DNA of 64,000 nt from Solirubrobacterales bacterium (GTDB taxonomy: Bacteria; Actinomycetota; Thermoleophilia; Solirubrobacterales; Solirubrobacteraceae): assembly GCA_027315115.1 (NCBI GenBank), contig DAHUYQ010000029.1, positions 54,761-118,760 of the forward strand, read 5' to 3'. Numbering within the stretch: position 1 is the stretch's first letter; every line of letters starts with the position of its first letter. Below the pieces are notes generated by a model. That model saw nothing but the letters and a program-made list of their open reading frames with translations, did not search any database and was not told the DNA's origin. This document shows positions 1 to 7,541 of the stretch, piece after piece. The translations under genes and the position numbers were made by a program.

Positions 1-2
1 CG

Positions 3-281
3 CACAGCAAGGCGACGCCGGCGAGCTTCAAGGGGTTCGCCGACGAACCGGCGACTCCAAGCTGTGGCGTGACATGGAACGCCGGTCCGGGCAACAGCAC
101 CCCGCCACCGGCCGGTCCGCTGCCCGCCTACATGGGTGTGATCGTGACCAGCGCCGCCGGACGCTCCGGCTCGAGCATCTCCGGCGACACGACCGGCATC
201 GTGGTGGTCAAGACGAATCCCGGATACGAACCGAACCCGGGCCATGCCGGCACGGGAACGGTGGTCGTGCGAGCCTGCTGA
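3..281 (+). CDS. C-terminal end of a probable secreted or surface protein (partial)
   Basis: The reading frame is open from the left edge of the window and ends at TGA 279-281, so only the last 92 residues are visible. They run HSKATPASFKGF... to ...HAGTGTVVVRAC and are rich in Gly, Pro, Ser, Thr and Val, with two Cys (one near the middle, one the final residue). There are no charged clusters or membrane segments. This composition is typical of the C-terminal beta-rich part of exported actinobacterial proteins, but no family is recognised. The GTG at 69 in the ORF track is an internal Val codon, because the frame continues upstream of it. A strong hairpin follows at 292. Exported location is inference. 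Confidence 0.6.
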   Translation, partial: HSKATPASFKGFADEPATPSCGVTWNAGPGNSTPPPAGPLPAYMGVIVTSAAGRSGSSISGDTTGIVVVKTNPGYEPNPGHAGTGTVVVRAC

Positions 282-291
282 GCGAGTCTGG

Positions 292-321
292 GGAGGGCGG
301 GCCGATGACAGCCCGCCCTCC
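292..321. terminator. Strong GC hairpin, probable terminator of the partial first gene
   Basis: A perfect 11-bp stem (GGAGGGCGGGC / GCCCGCCCTCC) closes an 8-nt loop, starting 10 bp after the stop codon. There is no T-tract, as for the other hairpins in this window. Confidence 0.6.
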
Positions 322-373
322 GTCGCCGCGGCAGGAGCGAGGGCGCGAGCGGCCATAGCCTGCCAGAATCGGC

Positions 374-391
374 CAATAATGGTCGTTATCG
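374..391. promoter_or_regulatory. Degenerate copy of the CGATAACG-N2-CGTTATCG palindrome
   Basis: CAATAATG-GT-CGTTATCG carries one perfect arm and one arm matching 6 of 8 positions of the perfect palindrome at 1261-1278. It lies about 120 bp upstream of the Uma2 ORF. It may be a second, weaker site for the same regulator (inference). Confidence 0.4.
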
Positions 392-512
392 AGGAGCGGA
401 GCGGCGGCCGCGACGGAGCCGTCGAACGCGCGCCTGCCTCGTCACACCGGCGCCGTGCCCGTCGGATAGAGGGGCATGGGATGCCCCGTAGCGCCCGAGC
501 GACACACCACCG

Positions 513-1145
513 ATGACCGCGACTCTGCAGCCGGCGGCTCGAAACCCGCCGCCGGCACGGCGGTACCATGACCTCGTGGCGATCGCGGTCGACACCTCCG
601 AGCTGCACCGGCTCACCGCCGAGGAATACCACGACCTCATCGACGCGGGCGCGTTCGCGACGTCGGGGGCCCGCGTCGAGCTGATCGACGGGCTGCTCTG
701 CGACATGAGTCCGCACACGCCGGCCCACGATCTGATCGTCGAGCGCCTGAACACGATGCTCGCCGCCGCGCTCGACCACACGCGCTTCCGGCTGCGGCCG
801 ACGCTGGCGCTCAGCCTCGGCGCCTCCGAGCCAGAGCCCGACGTCGCGATCGTCGAGCGCGGCACGCCTGAGCCCTACCACCCGGCCGGCGCGGCGCTCG
901 TGATCGAGGTGGCCCTGTCCTCGCGCAGGCGTGACCTCCTCGTCAAGCCGCGCCTCTACGCCCGTGCCCATGTCACCGAGTACTGGGTGATCGACGTGCA
1001 GCGCAACATGGTGGTGGTACACCGCAACCCGGCCGGTGACGGCTACAGCTCGTGCGTCGAGGTCGACCGCGACGGCACGCTCGACGGCGGCGTGATCGCA
1101 GTCGGCGAGATCCCAGTCGCCGACGTGCTCAGCGGCCAGCCGTAG
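513..1145 (+). CDS. Uma2 family endonuclease-like protein (DUF820)
   Basis: This protein of about 210 residues has the Uma2/DUF820 layout: a helical start with LTAEEYHDLIDAGAF, then ARVELIDGLL, the acidic PEPDVAIV segment, VIEVA, and a basic stretch ending in HVTEYWVIDV. These correspond to the PD-(D/E)XK nuclease fold proposed for the family. Cellular function is unknown for most members; they are often orphan genes in actinobacteria and cyanobacteria. The start is uncertain. ATG 513 adds a Pro/Ala/Arg-rich leader, while GTG 576 (AIAVDTSELHRL) gives a more typical N-terminus; neither has a clear Shine-Dalgarno. It stands alone on the plus strand, 226 bp before the SDR gene. Confidence 0.8.
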   Translation: MTATLQPAARNPPPARRYHDLVAIAVDTSELHRLTAEEYHDLIDAGAFATSGARVELIDGLLCDMSPHTPAHDLIVERLNTMLAAALDHTRFRLRPTLALSLGASEPEPDVAIVERGTPEPYHPAGAALVIEVALSSRRRDLLVKPRLYARAHVTEYWVIDVQRNMVVVHRNPAGDGYSSCVEVDRDGTLDGGVIAVGEIPVADVLSGQP

Positions 1146-1260
1146 GTAGCACCTCAGCGCGTCTCGCGACCTCGGCTCGCAGAGAAGCCGAGCCGTCGCG
1201 CTGCGCCCCGCGCGGCGCACCCGCTTCCCATGCGCGAGCAGCGCCAACCTGCCACAATGC

Positions 1261-1278
1261 CGATAACGACCGTTATCG
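1261..1278. promoter_or_regulatory. Perfect palindromic operator upstream of the SDR gene
   Basis: CGATAACG-AC-CGTTATCG is a perfect 8-bp inverted repeat with a 2-bp spacer, 93 bp before the SDR start codon. Its size and symmetry fit a TetR-type operator, but no TetR gene is present in the window, so the regulator is unknown. A degenerate copy lies at 374-391. Confidence 0.6.
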
Positions 1279-1371
1279 AAGCCAGCGCTCCGCGGCCCGA
1301 GCCGGCCGCGCCCCGGCGCGGCCTCGTCCCGAGAGGCCGGCACGCGCCCGCGCCCACCCACAGGAGGAAAG

Positions 1372-2280
1372 ATGAGCACCAACGAGCGCTTCCAGATCGC
1401 CGGCAAGACGGTCTTCATCACCGGCGCCGCCCGCGGGATCGGGGCCGGCGCGGCCGAGCGCCTGTACGCGCGCGGCGCGAACGTCGCGCTGGCCGGACTG
1501 GAGCCTGACCTGCTGAACGCGCTGGCCGGCCGCCTCGGCCAGCGGGCGCTCGCGATCGAGGTCGACGTGACCGACTTCGAGGGCCTCCAGGACGCGGTCG
1601 GAAGGACGGTGGAGCGCTTCGGCGGGATCGACGTCGGGATCGCCAACGCCGGCATCTCCTTCACCGGCCCGCTCTCCAGCGCCCCAATGGAGCAGGTCGA
1701 GCGCACGTTCGCGGTCAACCTGATGGGCGTATGGCGCACCGACCGCGCGCTGATCGACCAGATCGTCGCCAAACGCGGCTACCTGCTGAACATCGCCTCG
1801 CTGGCGGCCGCCTCCCACGCGCCGATGATGGGCCCGTACGCCTCCACGAAGGCCGGCGTGGAGGCGCTCACCAACGTGCTGCGACAGGAGCTCTCGCCCA
1901 CCGGCGCCCGCGTCGGCTGCGCCTACTTCGGCTTCATCGACACCGACCTGGTGCGCGGCGGCTTCAGCCAGCCCTCGGCGGGCGGGCTGAGGGACCAGAT
2001 GCCCAAATTCCTCAGCGACCCGGCGCCGCTCTCAAAGGCGATCGACGCGATCGAGAAGGGCGTCGGCGAGCGCGCGGCGAAGGTCTGGGCGCCGCGCTGG
2101 GTAGGAGCCGCCATCCACCTGCGCACCCTGGTCCAGCCGCTGGCCGAACGGCGGGTGATCTCAGACCAGGCGTCGCTGAGCGAGGCGATGCGCCTGGCGC
2201 GCGAGAGCAACGAGAACGCCACCCAGGACCCGCTGCTCGGCGTCGCGGTCAAGGCGCGCAGCGGCGTCGCGGCCGACTGA
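1372..2280 (+). CDS. Short-chain dehydrogenase/reductase (SDR)
   Basis: This is a classical SDR of 302 residues. The NAD(P)-binding TGAARGIG motif sits at about residue 18, followed by IANAGIS, the conserved Asn in FAVNLMGVW, the catalytic Ser in NIASLAA and the YASTK catalytic pair. About 60 residues beyond the usual core form a C-terminal extension. The substrate cannot be told from sequence. The start is well supported: AGGAGG lies 4 nt before the ATG at 1372. Expression is probably controlled through the palindrome at 1261-1278, and a strong hairpin follows the stop codon, so the gene is likely monocistronic. Confidence 0.93.
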   Translation: MSTNERFQIAGKTVFITGAARGIGAGAAERLYARGANVALAGLEPDLLNALAGRLGQRALAIEVDVTDFEGLQDAVGRTVERFGGIDVGIANAGISFTGPLSSAPMEQVERTFAVNLMGVWRTDRALIDQIVAKRGYLLNIASLAAASHAPMMGPYASTKAGVEALTNVLRQELSPTGARVGCAYFGFIDTDLVRGGFSQPSAGGLRDQMPKFLSDPAPLSKAIDAIEKGVGERAAKVWAPRWVGAAIHLRTLVQPLAERRVISDQASLSEAMRLARESNENATQDPLLGVAVKARSGVAAD

Positions 2281-2290
2281 CCTTTTGAGG

Positions 2291-2310
2291 GCGCCGCCCT
2301 GAGGCGGCGC
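2291..2310. terminator. Hairpin terminator after the SDR gene
   Basis: A perfect 8-bp stem GCGCCGCC / GGCGGCGC with loop CTGA begins 10 bp after the SDR stop codon. It has no T-tract. Confidence 0.65.
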
Positions 2311-2352
2311 TGAGCGGGTTCGCGCAATCCACCCCCGCTCGCCGGCCCAGGT

Positions 2353-2400
2353 TTGTGAGGAGTTTGTGTACAGGTGATACTGTTGCACCGACCACAAACT
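2353..2400 (+). promoter_or_regulatory. Promoter and inverted repeat before the AlbA/Schlafen-type gene
   Basis: TTGTGA (2353-2358) and GATACT (2376-2381) are separated by exactly 17 bp and make a plausible sigma-A promoter. An inverted repeat, AGTTTGTG (2361-2368) and CACAAACT (2393-2400), brackets the -10 region, so a repressor, possibly the gene's own winged-helix product, could bind here. The promoter argues that translation starts at ATG 2412 rather than at the track's GTG 2355. Confidence 0.5.
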
Positions 2401-2411
2401 CTGCCGAAACT

Positions 2412-4217
2412 ATGGTCGTCAAACCCGCCGTCATCAAGGCTCTCGAAGCCATCCGCGCAGGCGCAACCGCCGACTCGCAGGAGTCTGAGACGATCGACTT
2501 CAAGCGGGAGGACTCGCACAGCCGCGATGGCACCGTGCGCGAGTTGGTTCAAGCCACGCTCTGCTTCGCGAACACGTATGGCGGCGACACGATCGTCGGG
2601 GTGCGCGACAGGCCGGGCGGTCCAGATGCTCTGATCGGCACCACGCTCGACGCGCGTTGGCTCAAGCAGAGGATCTTCGAGCTGACCAACCCGCACCTGG
2701 CCGTTGACGTGCAGCCGCTGGAGTTCCTTGGCGTGCGGCTGCTGGTCATCAGCGCCCCGGAAAGCCCCGAGATCCACGCCGACAACCAGGGCCGGGCACC
2801 ACGCCGCATCAACACCGACTGCGTCAACATGAGCCCGGCGGAACAGACGCGCCATCGCGAGGACCGCCGCGGCACCGACTGGTCCGCTCTCGCGAGCCAG
2901 CGCGAACCCGCCGAGATCTCGGAGCGCGCCGTCTCGATCGCCCGCGAGCTGCTGGCCGCGCACCCGGACCGTGATCGGGCCGCACTCACGCGCCTGGACG
3001 ACGGAGACCTGCTTCTGCGGCTGGGAGCGCTGCGCCGGGACGGCCGTCTCTCGCGCGCAGGCGAGGTGCTGTTCTGCCCCACGGCAGATGGCTCAGATCG
3101 GCTTGTGTACATGTACCGCGAGACGCCGGCCGGCGAGCCTGTCGACCGGCGGCGCTTCGACGGTCCGCTGCTCGTCGCCTACGAGCGCGTGATGGGCCTC
3201 GTGGAAGCGCGCCGCCGGATCACGCCCGTGACGCTGCCGAAGGGACAGCAGCTCGCGATCGAGGACTTCCCGAACCTCGCCGTGCGCGAGGCGCTCACCA
3301 ACGCGGCAATCCACCGCGACTACCAGCTTGCGGGACCGGTTGTGATCTCTCACTCGCCCCAGGTCTTCGAGATCTCGTCGCCCGGACCGCTCGTGGCCGG
3401 CGTGACCCCGGCGAACATCCTCACCCACGACTCCAAGCCCCGGAACGCCCTGCTCGCCAAGGCCGCACGCATCCTGACCCTCGCCGAGGAGGTGGGAACG
3501 GGGGTGGACCGCATCTACCGCGAGATGATCTCCGCCGGCAAGGATCCGCCGCGCATCGACTCCGACGCCGAGCACGTGCTTGTGACGTTCACCGGGGGAG
3601 CGCCGAACACACGCATCCCACACTTCGTAGCCCAGTTGCCCCCGCAGGAGCAGTCGGATGTCGACACGCTGTTGATCCTTCACACCCTCTGCTACCGCAA
3701 GACGATCTCCGCCACCGACATGGCCCCCATCCTGCAGAAGCGAGAGGAGTCGGCACAGGCCGCGCTGGAGCGCTTGGCCGAGGAGCAGGTCGCGATGATC
3801 GAGCCAACGCGCGGCACAGCCCGACTGCGCTTCCCGAAGTACCGTCTGCGCGAGCACGCAGTCAGAGAGCTCGGCACCGCGGTTCGCTACAACCTCCGGT
3901 CGGTCGACCAGACCGACCGCCGCGTGATCGCACACGTTCGCGAATACGGACAGATCACCAACCGGACGATACGCAACCTCTTCGATGTCCACGTGGATCG
4001 TGCTCGCGCAATACTCGCCGATCTGGTCAAGCGGGAAATCCTCGTCAAGACCTCAGAGGTTTCCCGCGGCCCCAGCGTGACTTACGGCCCCGGGGCCAGG
4101 TTTCCTCATGCCAAGAGCCGCGGCGGCGGACGCCGCGCAGCGGGCGCGCCGGAAAAGCAGAGAGAAAGCAGCGATCACGACCGGCAGCCGGAAGAGCCCG
4201 GCAGCCGCCTCTTCTGA
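2412..4217 (+). CDS. AlbA_2/Schlafen-type ATP-binding protein with winged-helix C-terminus
   Basis: The product is about 601 residues. The N-terminal part (ESETIDFKRED, CFANTYGGDTIVGV) matches the AlbA_2 or Schlafen AAA_4 domain, a divergent putative nucleic-acid or ATP-binding fold. The middle contains NLAVREALTNAAIHRDYQ, typical of the RecG-like C-terminal HATPase-type domain seen in COG2865 proteins. The last third has winged-helix segments such as ITNRTIRNLFDVHVDRARAIL, followed by a charged tail. Such proteins are annotated as predicted transcriptional regulators and often sit in mobile or defence-rich regions; the exact role is unknown. ATG 2412 was chosen because the longer GTG start lies inside the promoter. 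It converges on purH. Confidence 0.8.
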   Translation: MVVKPAVIKALEAIRAGATADSQESETIDFKREDSHSRDGTVRELVQATLCFANTYGGDTIVGVRDRPGGPDALIGTTLDARWLKQRIFELTNPHLAVDVQPLEFLGVRLLVISAPESPEIHADNQGRAPRRINTDCVNMSPAEQTRHREDRRGTDWSALASQREPAEISERAVSIARELLAAHPDRDRAALTRLDDGDLLLRLGALRRDGRLSRAGEVLFCPTADGSDRLVYMYRETPAGEPVDRRRFDGPLLVAYERVMGLVEARRRITPVTLPKGQQLAIEDFPNLAVREALTNAAIHRDYQLAGPVVISHSPQVFEISSPGPLVAGVTPANILTHDSKPRNALLAKAARILTLAEEVGTGVDRIYREMISAGKDPPRIDSDAEHVLVTFTGGAPNTRIPHFVAQLPPQEQSDVDTLLILHTLCYRKTISATDMAPILQKREESAQAALERLAEEQVAMIEPTRGTARLRFPKYRLREHAVRELGTAVRYNLRSVDQTDRRVIAHVREYGQITNRTIRNLFDVHVDRARAILADLVKREILVKTSEVSRGPSVTYGPGARFPHAKSRGGGRRAAGAPEKQRESSDHDRQPEEPGSRLF

Positions 4218-4326
4218 CCGACGAGCAGGCCCCGACCGGCGTCGAGCTGCATCGTCCTCCCTGACGCCCCCGCCCCGGCGAGGGCATGGGGCCATGGCCG
4301 CTCAGTCGCAGACCGCGCCCGCGACC

Positions 4327-6075
4327 TCAGTGCTTGAAGTGCCGCATCCCGGTGGCGACCATCGCCACGCCGGCGGCGTCGGCGGCCTCCACCGAGAGCT
4401 CGTCACGGATCGAGCCGCCGGGCTGGATGATCGCGCTGACGCCCGCGTCGATGCCAAGCTGCGGCGCGTCGGGGAACGGGAAGTAGGCATCTGAGGCGAG
4501 AACGGAGGCTGCCAGCTTCTCAGGCTGGTGCTCTTTGGCCTTCTCGACCGCGATCCTCACCGCGTCCACGCGGCTCATCTGGCCGGCGCCAATGCCGATG
4601 GTGGCGCCGTCCCTCGCGATCACGATCGCATTGGAGCGCACGCGCATGCATACCTGCCAGGCGAACAGCATGTCCTGCCACTCGCGCTCCTGCGGCTCCT
4701 GGGCGCCCATCACGCGGATCTGCTCCCTGGTCTCGGTGACGGCGTCGCCGTCCTGGACGAGCAGGCCGCCGAGCACGGGCCGGGAATCCAGCGCCTGTCG
4801 CTGAGCCGCCGCGGCGGCGACGGCCGCCTCCGGGGCGAGGTCCAGCAGCCGCACGTTCTTGCTCTGCATCAGAGCCTCGAGGGCGTCCTGGTCGAAGCCG
4901 GGGGCGATCAGCACCTCCACGAACTGTTTGGCGATCGCCTCCGCGCACGCCTTGTCGACTCTGCGGTTGAGCGCGATCACCCCGCCGAAGGCACTCATCG
5001 GGTCGCACGCGAAAGCGCGCTGATAGGCGATCAGGGCGTCCTGCCCGAGAGCGCAGCCGCAGGGGTTGTTGTGCTTGACGATCGCGCATGCCGGGCCGTC
5101 GAAGTCGAAGGCGAGCTGGCGGGCCGCGCTGAGATCGAGCAGGTTGTTGAAGGAGAGCTCCTTGCCGTGAAGCTGGGTGACGCCGGCGAGCAGGTGGGTG
5201 GTGGCGCCGACATGCGTGTAGTAGGCGCCGCGCTGGTGGGGGTTCTCGCCGTAGCGCAGCTCCATCGCCTGCTCGTAGACGGCGGTCACTCGCGCCGGCA
5301 GCGGCTGGGCGTCGGCAGCGACTCCCGCGTCGCCTGCCGTGCCCGCGGCCCGCGCCGGCGCCTCGCCCGCCGCGGCCACCTGCCAATCCACGGCCTCGCG
5401 CTGCGCGAGCCAGGCCGAGATCGCGGCGTCGTAGCGAGCGGTGAGCGAGAACGCCTTGGCCGCCAGCCGCCGGCGCGTGGCGAGCGAGAGGCGCCCGTCG
5501 CCTGCCCGCAACTCCTGCACCACCTGCCCGTAGTCGGCCGGGTCGACCAGCACCGCCGCGTAGTCGTGGTTCTTGGCCGCCGCCCGGATCATCGTCGGGC
5601 CGCCGATGTCGATGTTCTCGATCGCCTGCGCGTCGGTCGCGTCGCCGCGCGCGATCGTCTGCTCGAAGGGATAGAGGTTGACGCAGACCAGGTCGACCTG
5701 CTCGATCCCGTGCTCCGCGGCGGCCGCCAGGTGCGAGGGCTGATCGCGCCGCGCGAGCAGGCCCGCGTACAGGCGCGGGTGCAGGGTCTTCACGCGGCCG
5801 TCCATCATCTCCGGGAAGCCGGTGAAGTCCTCGATCGCGCGCACCGCGACGCCGGCGCCGGCCATCTCACGCGCGGTGCCGCCGGTGGAGACGATCTGCA
5901 CCCCGAGCTCGGCGAGCCCCTTGGCGAGCTCGACCACGCCGGTCTTGTCCGAGACCGAGATCAGCGCGGTCCGCACCCGCGACTCTGCGGCCGCGGCGGG
6001 CTCGATGCCGCCCGCGCCCGCGCCCGCGGACGGGCTCTGCGCTGCCGCGCCGGTTGTCTCAGGCTCGGATGCCAT
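4327..6075 (-). CDS. purH: Bifunctional AICAR formyltransferase / IMP cyclohydrolase
   Basis: PurH catalyses the last two steps of IMP synthesis in the cytosol. The N-terminal MGS-like cyclohydrolase domain begins with RTALISVSDKTGVVELAKGL and includes the STGGTAR and DGRVKTLHP segments. The C-terminal transformylase domain contains KHNNPCGCALG, near residue 330, and a SDAYFPFPDAP segment. The protein is 582 residues, longer than the usual roughly 520, because of a 30-residue Ala/Gly-rich leader and a Gly/Ala-rich interdomain insertion near residue 230. It lies 12 bp downstream of purN and is probably co-transcribed with it. Confidence 0.97.
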   Translation of the reverse strand: MASEPETTGAAAQSPSAGAGAGGIEPAAAAESRVRTALISVSDKTGVVELAKGLAELGVQIVSTGGTAREMAGAGVAVRAIEDFTGFPEMMDGRVKTLHPRLYAGLLARRDQPSHLAAAAEHGIEQVDLVCVNLYPFEQTIARGDATDAQAIENIDIGGPTMIRAAAKNHDYAAVLVDPADYGQVVQELRAGDGRLSLATRRRLAAKAFSLTARYDAAISAWLAQREAVDWQVAAAGEAPARAAGTAGDAGVAADAQPLPARVTAVYEQAMELRYGENPHQRGAYYTHVGATTHLLAGVTQLHGKELSFNNLLDLSAARQLAFDFDGPACAIVKHNNPCGCALGQDALIAYQRAFACDPMSAFGGVIALNRRVDKACAEAIAKQFVEVLIAPGFDQDALEALMQSKNVRLLDLAPEAAVAAAAAQRQALDSRPVLGGLLVQDGDAVTETREQIRVMGAQEPQEREWQDMLFAWQVCMRVRSNAIVIARDGATIGIGAGQMSRVDAVRIAVEKAKEHQPEKLAASVLASDAYFPFPDAPQLGIDAGVSAIIQPGGSIRDELSVEAADAAGVAMVATGMRHFKH

Positions 6076-6087
6076 CTACCCGGCAGC

Positions 6088-6711
6088 CTATCCGGCGAGC
6101 AGGACCCTGCGGGGGTTGGCCGGGTCGAAGCCGACCGCGCCGGCGGCGATCAGCCTCACCACCTCGGCAAGCAGATCGTGCTCAATCGGATGCAGCGCCT
6201 GCAGCACCGTGTCGGGATCGTCGACCCCCGGCAGCTCGACGGCCCGCTGGGCGATCACGGGGCCGGTGTCCACACCGCCGTCGACGAAGTGCACGGTGAC
6301 GCCGAACAGCTTGACGCCGTAGGCGAGCGCCTGCTCGATCGCGTGCAGGCCGGGAAAGGCGGGCAGCAGCGAGGGGTGCACGTTGATCACCGCGCGCGGA
6401 AACCGGCTCAGGAACTGGTCGCCGAGCAGCTCCATGTAGCCGGCCAGCACGACCAGCTTCGCGCCCTGCTGTTCCAGCCAGTCGGCCAGCGCCGTGTCGC
6501 GGGCGCCGCGATCGGGGTAGTCGCCGCGCGCGAAGCTCGCCACCGGAACCCCCAGGCGCTGAGCGCGCGCGAGCGCCGGGGCGTCGGCTCGCGAGGAGGC
6601 GACCGCGACGACCTGCGCCTCGTGCCCGTGGACCGTGTCCAGCAACGCCTGCAGGTTGGTGCCCACACCGGAGACGAGCACGGCGATCGGCAACGGTTGG
6701 CTTGGCGGCAT
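6088..6711 (-). CDS. purN: Phosphoribosylglycinamide formyltransferase
   Basis: PurN transfers a formyl group from 10-formyltetrahydrofolate to GAR. The sequence has the N-terminal VLVSGVGTNLQALL phosphate-binding motif, then LVVLAGYMELL and the catalytic NVHPSLLPAFPG segment with its Asn and His, followed by TVHFVDGGVDTGPVI carrying the catalytic Asp. The ORF track extends upstream, but ATG 6711 (MPPSQPLPIAVLVSG) gives the family length of about 207 residues and is preferred. purH follows after 12 bp. The pair is split from the purC-purF operon by the plus-strand hicAB locus. Confidence 0.96.
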   Translation of the reverse strand: MPPSQPLPIAVLVSGVGTNLQALLDTVHGHEAQVVAVASSRADAPALARAQRLGVPVASFARGDYPDRGARDTALADWLEQQGAKLVVLAGYMELLGDQFLSRFPRAVINVHPSLLPAFPGLHAIEQALAYGVKLFGVTVHFVDGGVDTGPVIAQRAVELPGVDDPDTVLQALHPIEHDLLAEVVRLIAAGAVGFDPANPRRVLLAG

Positions 6712-6869
6712 CGGGGCGCCACGATACCGATGGCGGGCCCGGCAGGCGGATGCAAGCAAGCTTGCCGGTGTGACGCAGTTCACAGACCGGAACGCCGCCC
6801 GCGACTTGAATCTTCCGCAGGGCGGAGAGGCGCTGGCAATCGGCAACGCAACCGACCCGGAGGTCTCTC

Positions 6870-7019
6870 GTGCTCATATCGATCTTGATAGTCGCCCTGA
6901 TCCTGCTCAGCCTCGCCCTCGCGCTGCGCTCGCCGCACGATGAGCGGCTGATCAACAGGCGCCCCTACAACAACGTCCACAGCGACGCGACCGCGGCCCG
7001 CGACGGCCGGCTGGGCTGA
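6870..7019 (+). CDS. Small single-pass membrane protein (49 residues)
   Basis: This gene is too short for the ORF track. GTG 6870 follows a perfect GGAGG (6859-6863) with 6-nt spacing. The product begins with a hydrophobic helix (LISILIVALILLSLALAL) and ends with a polar tail (HDERLINRRPYNNVHSDATAARDGRLG), so it is probably a one-helix membrane protein or a signal-anchored peptide. No family is recognised. It is divergent from purN and upstream of the hicAB locus. The clean ribosome binding site and helix-plus-tail structure support it as a real gene. Confidence 0.65.
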   Translation: MLISILIVALILLSLALALRSPHDERLINRRPYNNVHSDATAARDGRLG

Positions 7020-7047
7020 GCCGCGGACGGTGCGCGGGCCGCGCGCG

Positions 7048-7105
7048 CCATCCCAGACGATCGCGAACCATCTCACACGATCGCGATCCATCCCAAACGA
7101 TGACT
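7048..7105. repeat. Three tandem 20-bp repeats upstream of hicAB
   Basis: The copies are CCATCCCAGACGATCGCGAA, CCATCTCACACGATCGCGAT and a shorter CCATCCCAAACGATGACT. They end about 14 bp before the hicA start. The position fits binding sites for the HicB or HicAB repressor (inference). Confidence 0.6.
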
Positions 7106-7118
7106 ACCGTCGGTGGAC

Positions 7119-7305
7119 GTGAAGGTCCACGACGCGATCAAGCTCATGGAGCGGGACGGCTGGCGACAGGTGCGCGCGAACGGCAGCCATCGCCACTACC
7201 GTCATCCGTCCAAGCGCGGTACCGTGACCGCGGTAGGTCATCCTCGGGAGAGCCGCACCCGAAGCCACAGCCAGCATCATGCGACAGCCAGGTCTTCAGG
7301 GATGA
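7119..7305 (+). pseudogene. hicA: HicA-type mRNA interferase toxin, frameshifted
   Basis: The first frame encodes KVHDAIKLMERDGW, then ANGSHRHYRHPSKRGTVT with the conserved catalytic His of the HicA double-stranded-RNA-binding fold. After about base 7244 the HicA match jumps to the next frame, which reads GRAAPEATASIMRQPGLQG and stops at TGA 7303-7305. That corresponds to the usual PGTLxSIxRQAGL ending. One extra base in CCTCGGG (7242-7248) explains the shift. With it removed, the TGA overlaps the hicB ATG by the classical ATGA. The 140-residue ORF in the track is the artefactual fusion of the broken hicA with hicB. The cause may be mutation or sequencing error. GTG 7119 or 7113 is the start. 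Confidence 0.75.
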
Positions 7306-7535
7306 GCGACAGCGAGCGCTATCTGATCCTCGTCGAGGGTGGCCCACCCTCGAACTACTCGGCGTGGTCCCCGGACATCCCCGGCTGCGTCGCAACCGGC
7401 TCGACGATCTCAGAGTGCGTCTCCGCGATGCGCGGAGCGATCGCGGAGCACATCTCTGTCGTGCGCGGCCACGGCGAAGCCATTCCCACGCCGAGCGGAC
7501 CGGGCGTCTACGTCGAGCGTGCGCTGGCGGCGTAG
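7302..7535 (+). CDS. hicB: HicB-like antitoxin
   Basis: The 77-residue product, MSDSERYLILVEGG..., has the HicB core with YSAWSPDIPGCVATGSTISECVSAMRGAIAEHI and the IPTP tail. This is the degenerate RNase-H-like fold that binds and neutralises HicA. No DNA-binding domain is visible after it, so DNA binding would need the complex or another protein. ATG 7302 overlaps the reconstructed hicA stop by 4 bp, which supports this start over the longer fused ORF. It converges on purF with a 6-bp gap. The antitoxin is intact although its toxin frame is broken. Confidence 0.8.
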   Translation: MSDSERYLILVEGGPPSNYSAWSPDIPGCVATGSTISECVSAMRGAIAEHISVVRGHGEAIPTPSGPGVYVERALAA

Positions 7536-7541
7536 ACCCCG

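Noticed and set aside
2355-2411. GTG 2355 as the start of the AlbA/Schlafen-type gene
   Set aside because: The codon lies inside the -35 element of a well-spaced promoter, so ATG 2412 is preferred.
4528-6888. 786-residue plus-strand ORF opposite purH/purN
   Set aside because: High-GC antisense shadow of real genes: no recognisable domain, and composition dominated by Arg, Gly, Val and Ala.
7048-7105. CRISPR-like array upstream of hicAB
   Set aside because: The three 20-bp repeats are directly adjacent with no spacers, and no cas genes are present.
7113-7535. 140-residue HicA-HicB fusion ORF
   Set aside because: The join is caused by a frameshift in hicA; the HicA C-terminus is in another frame and hicB has its own ATG.
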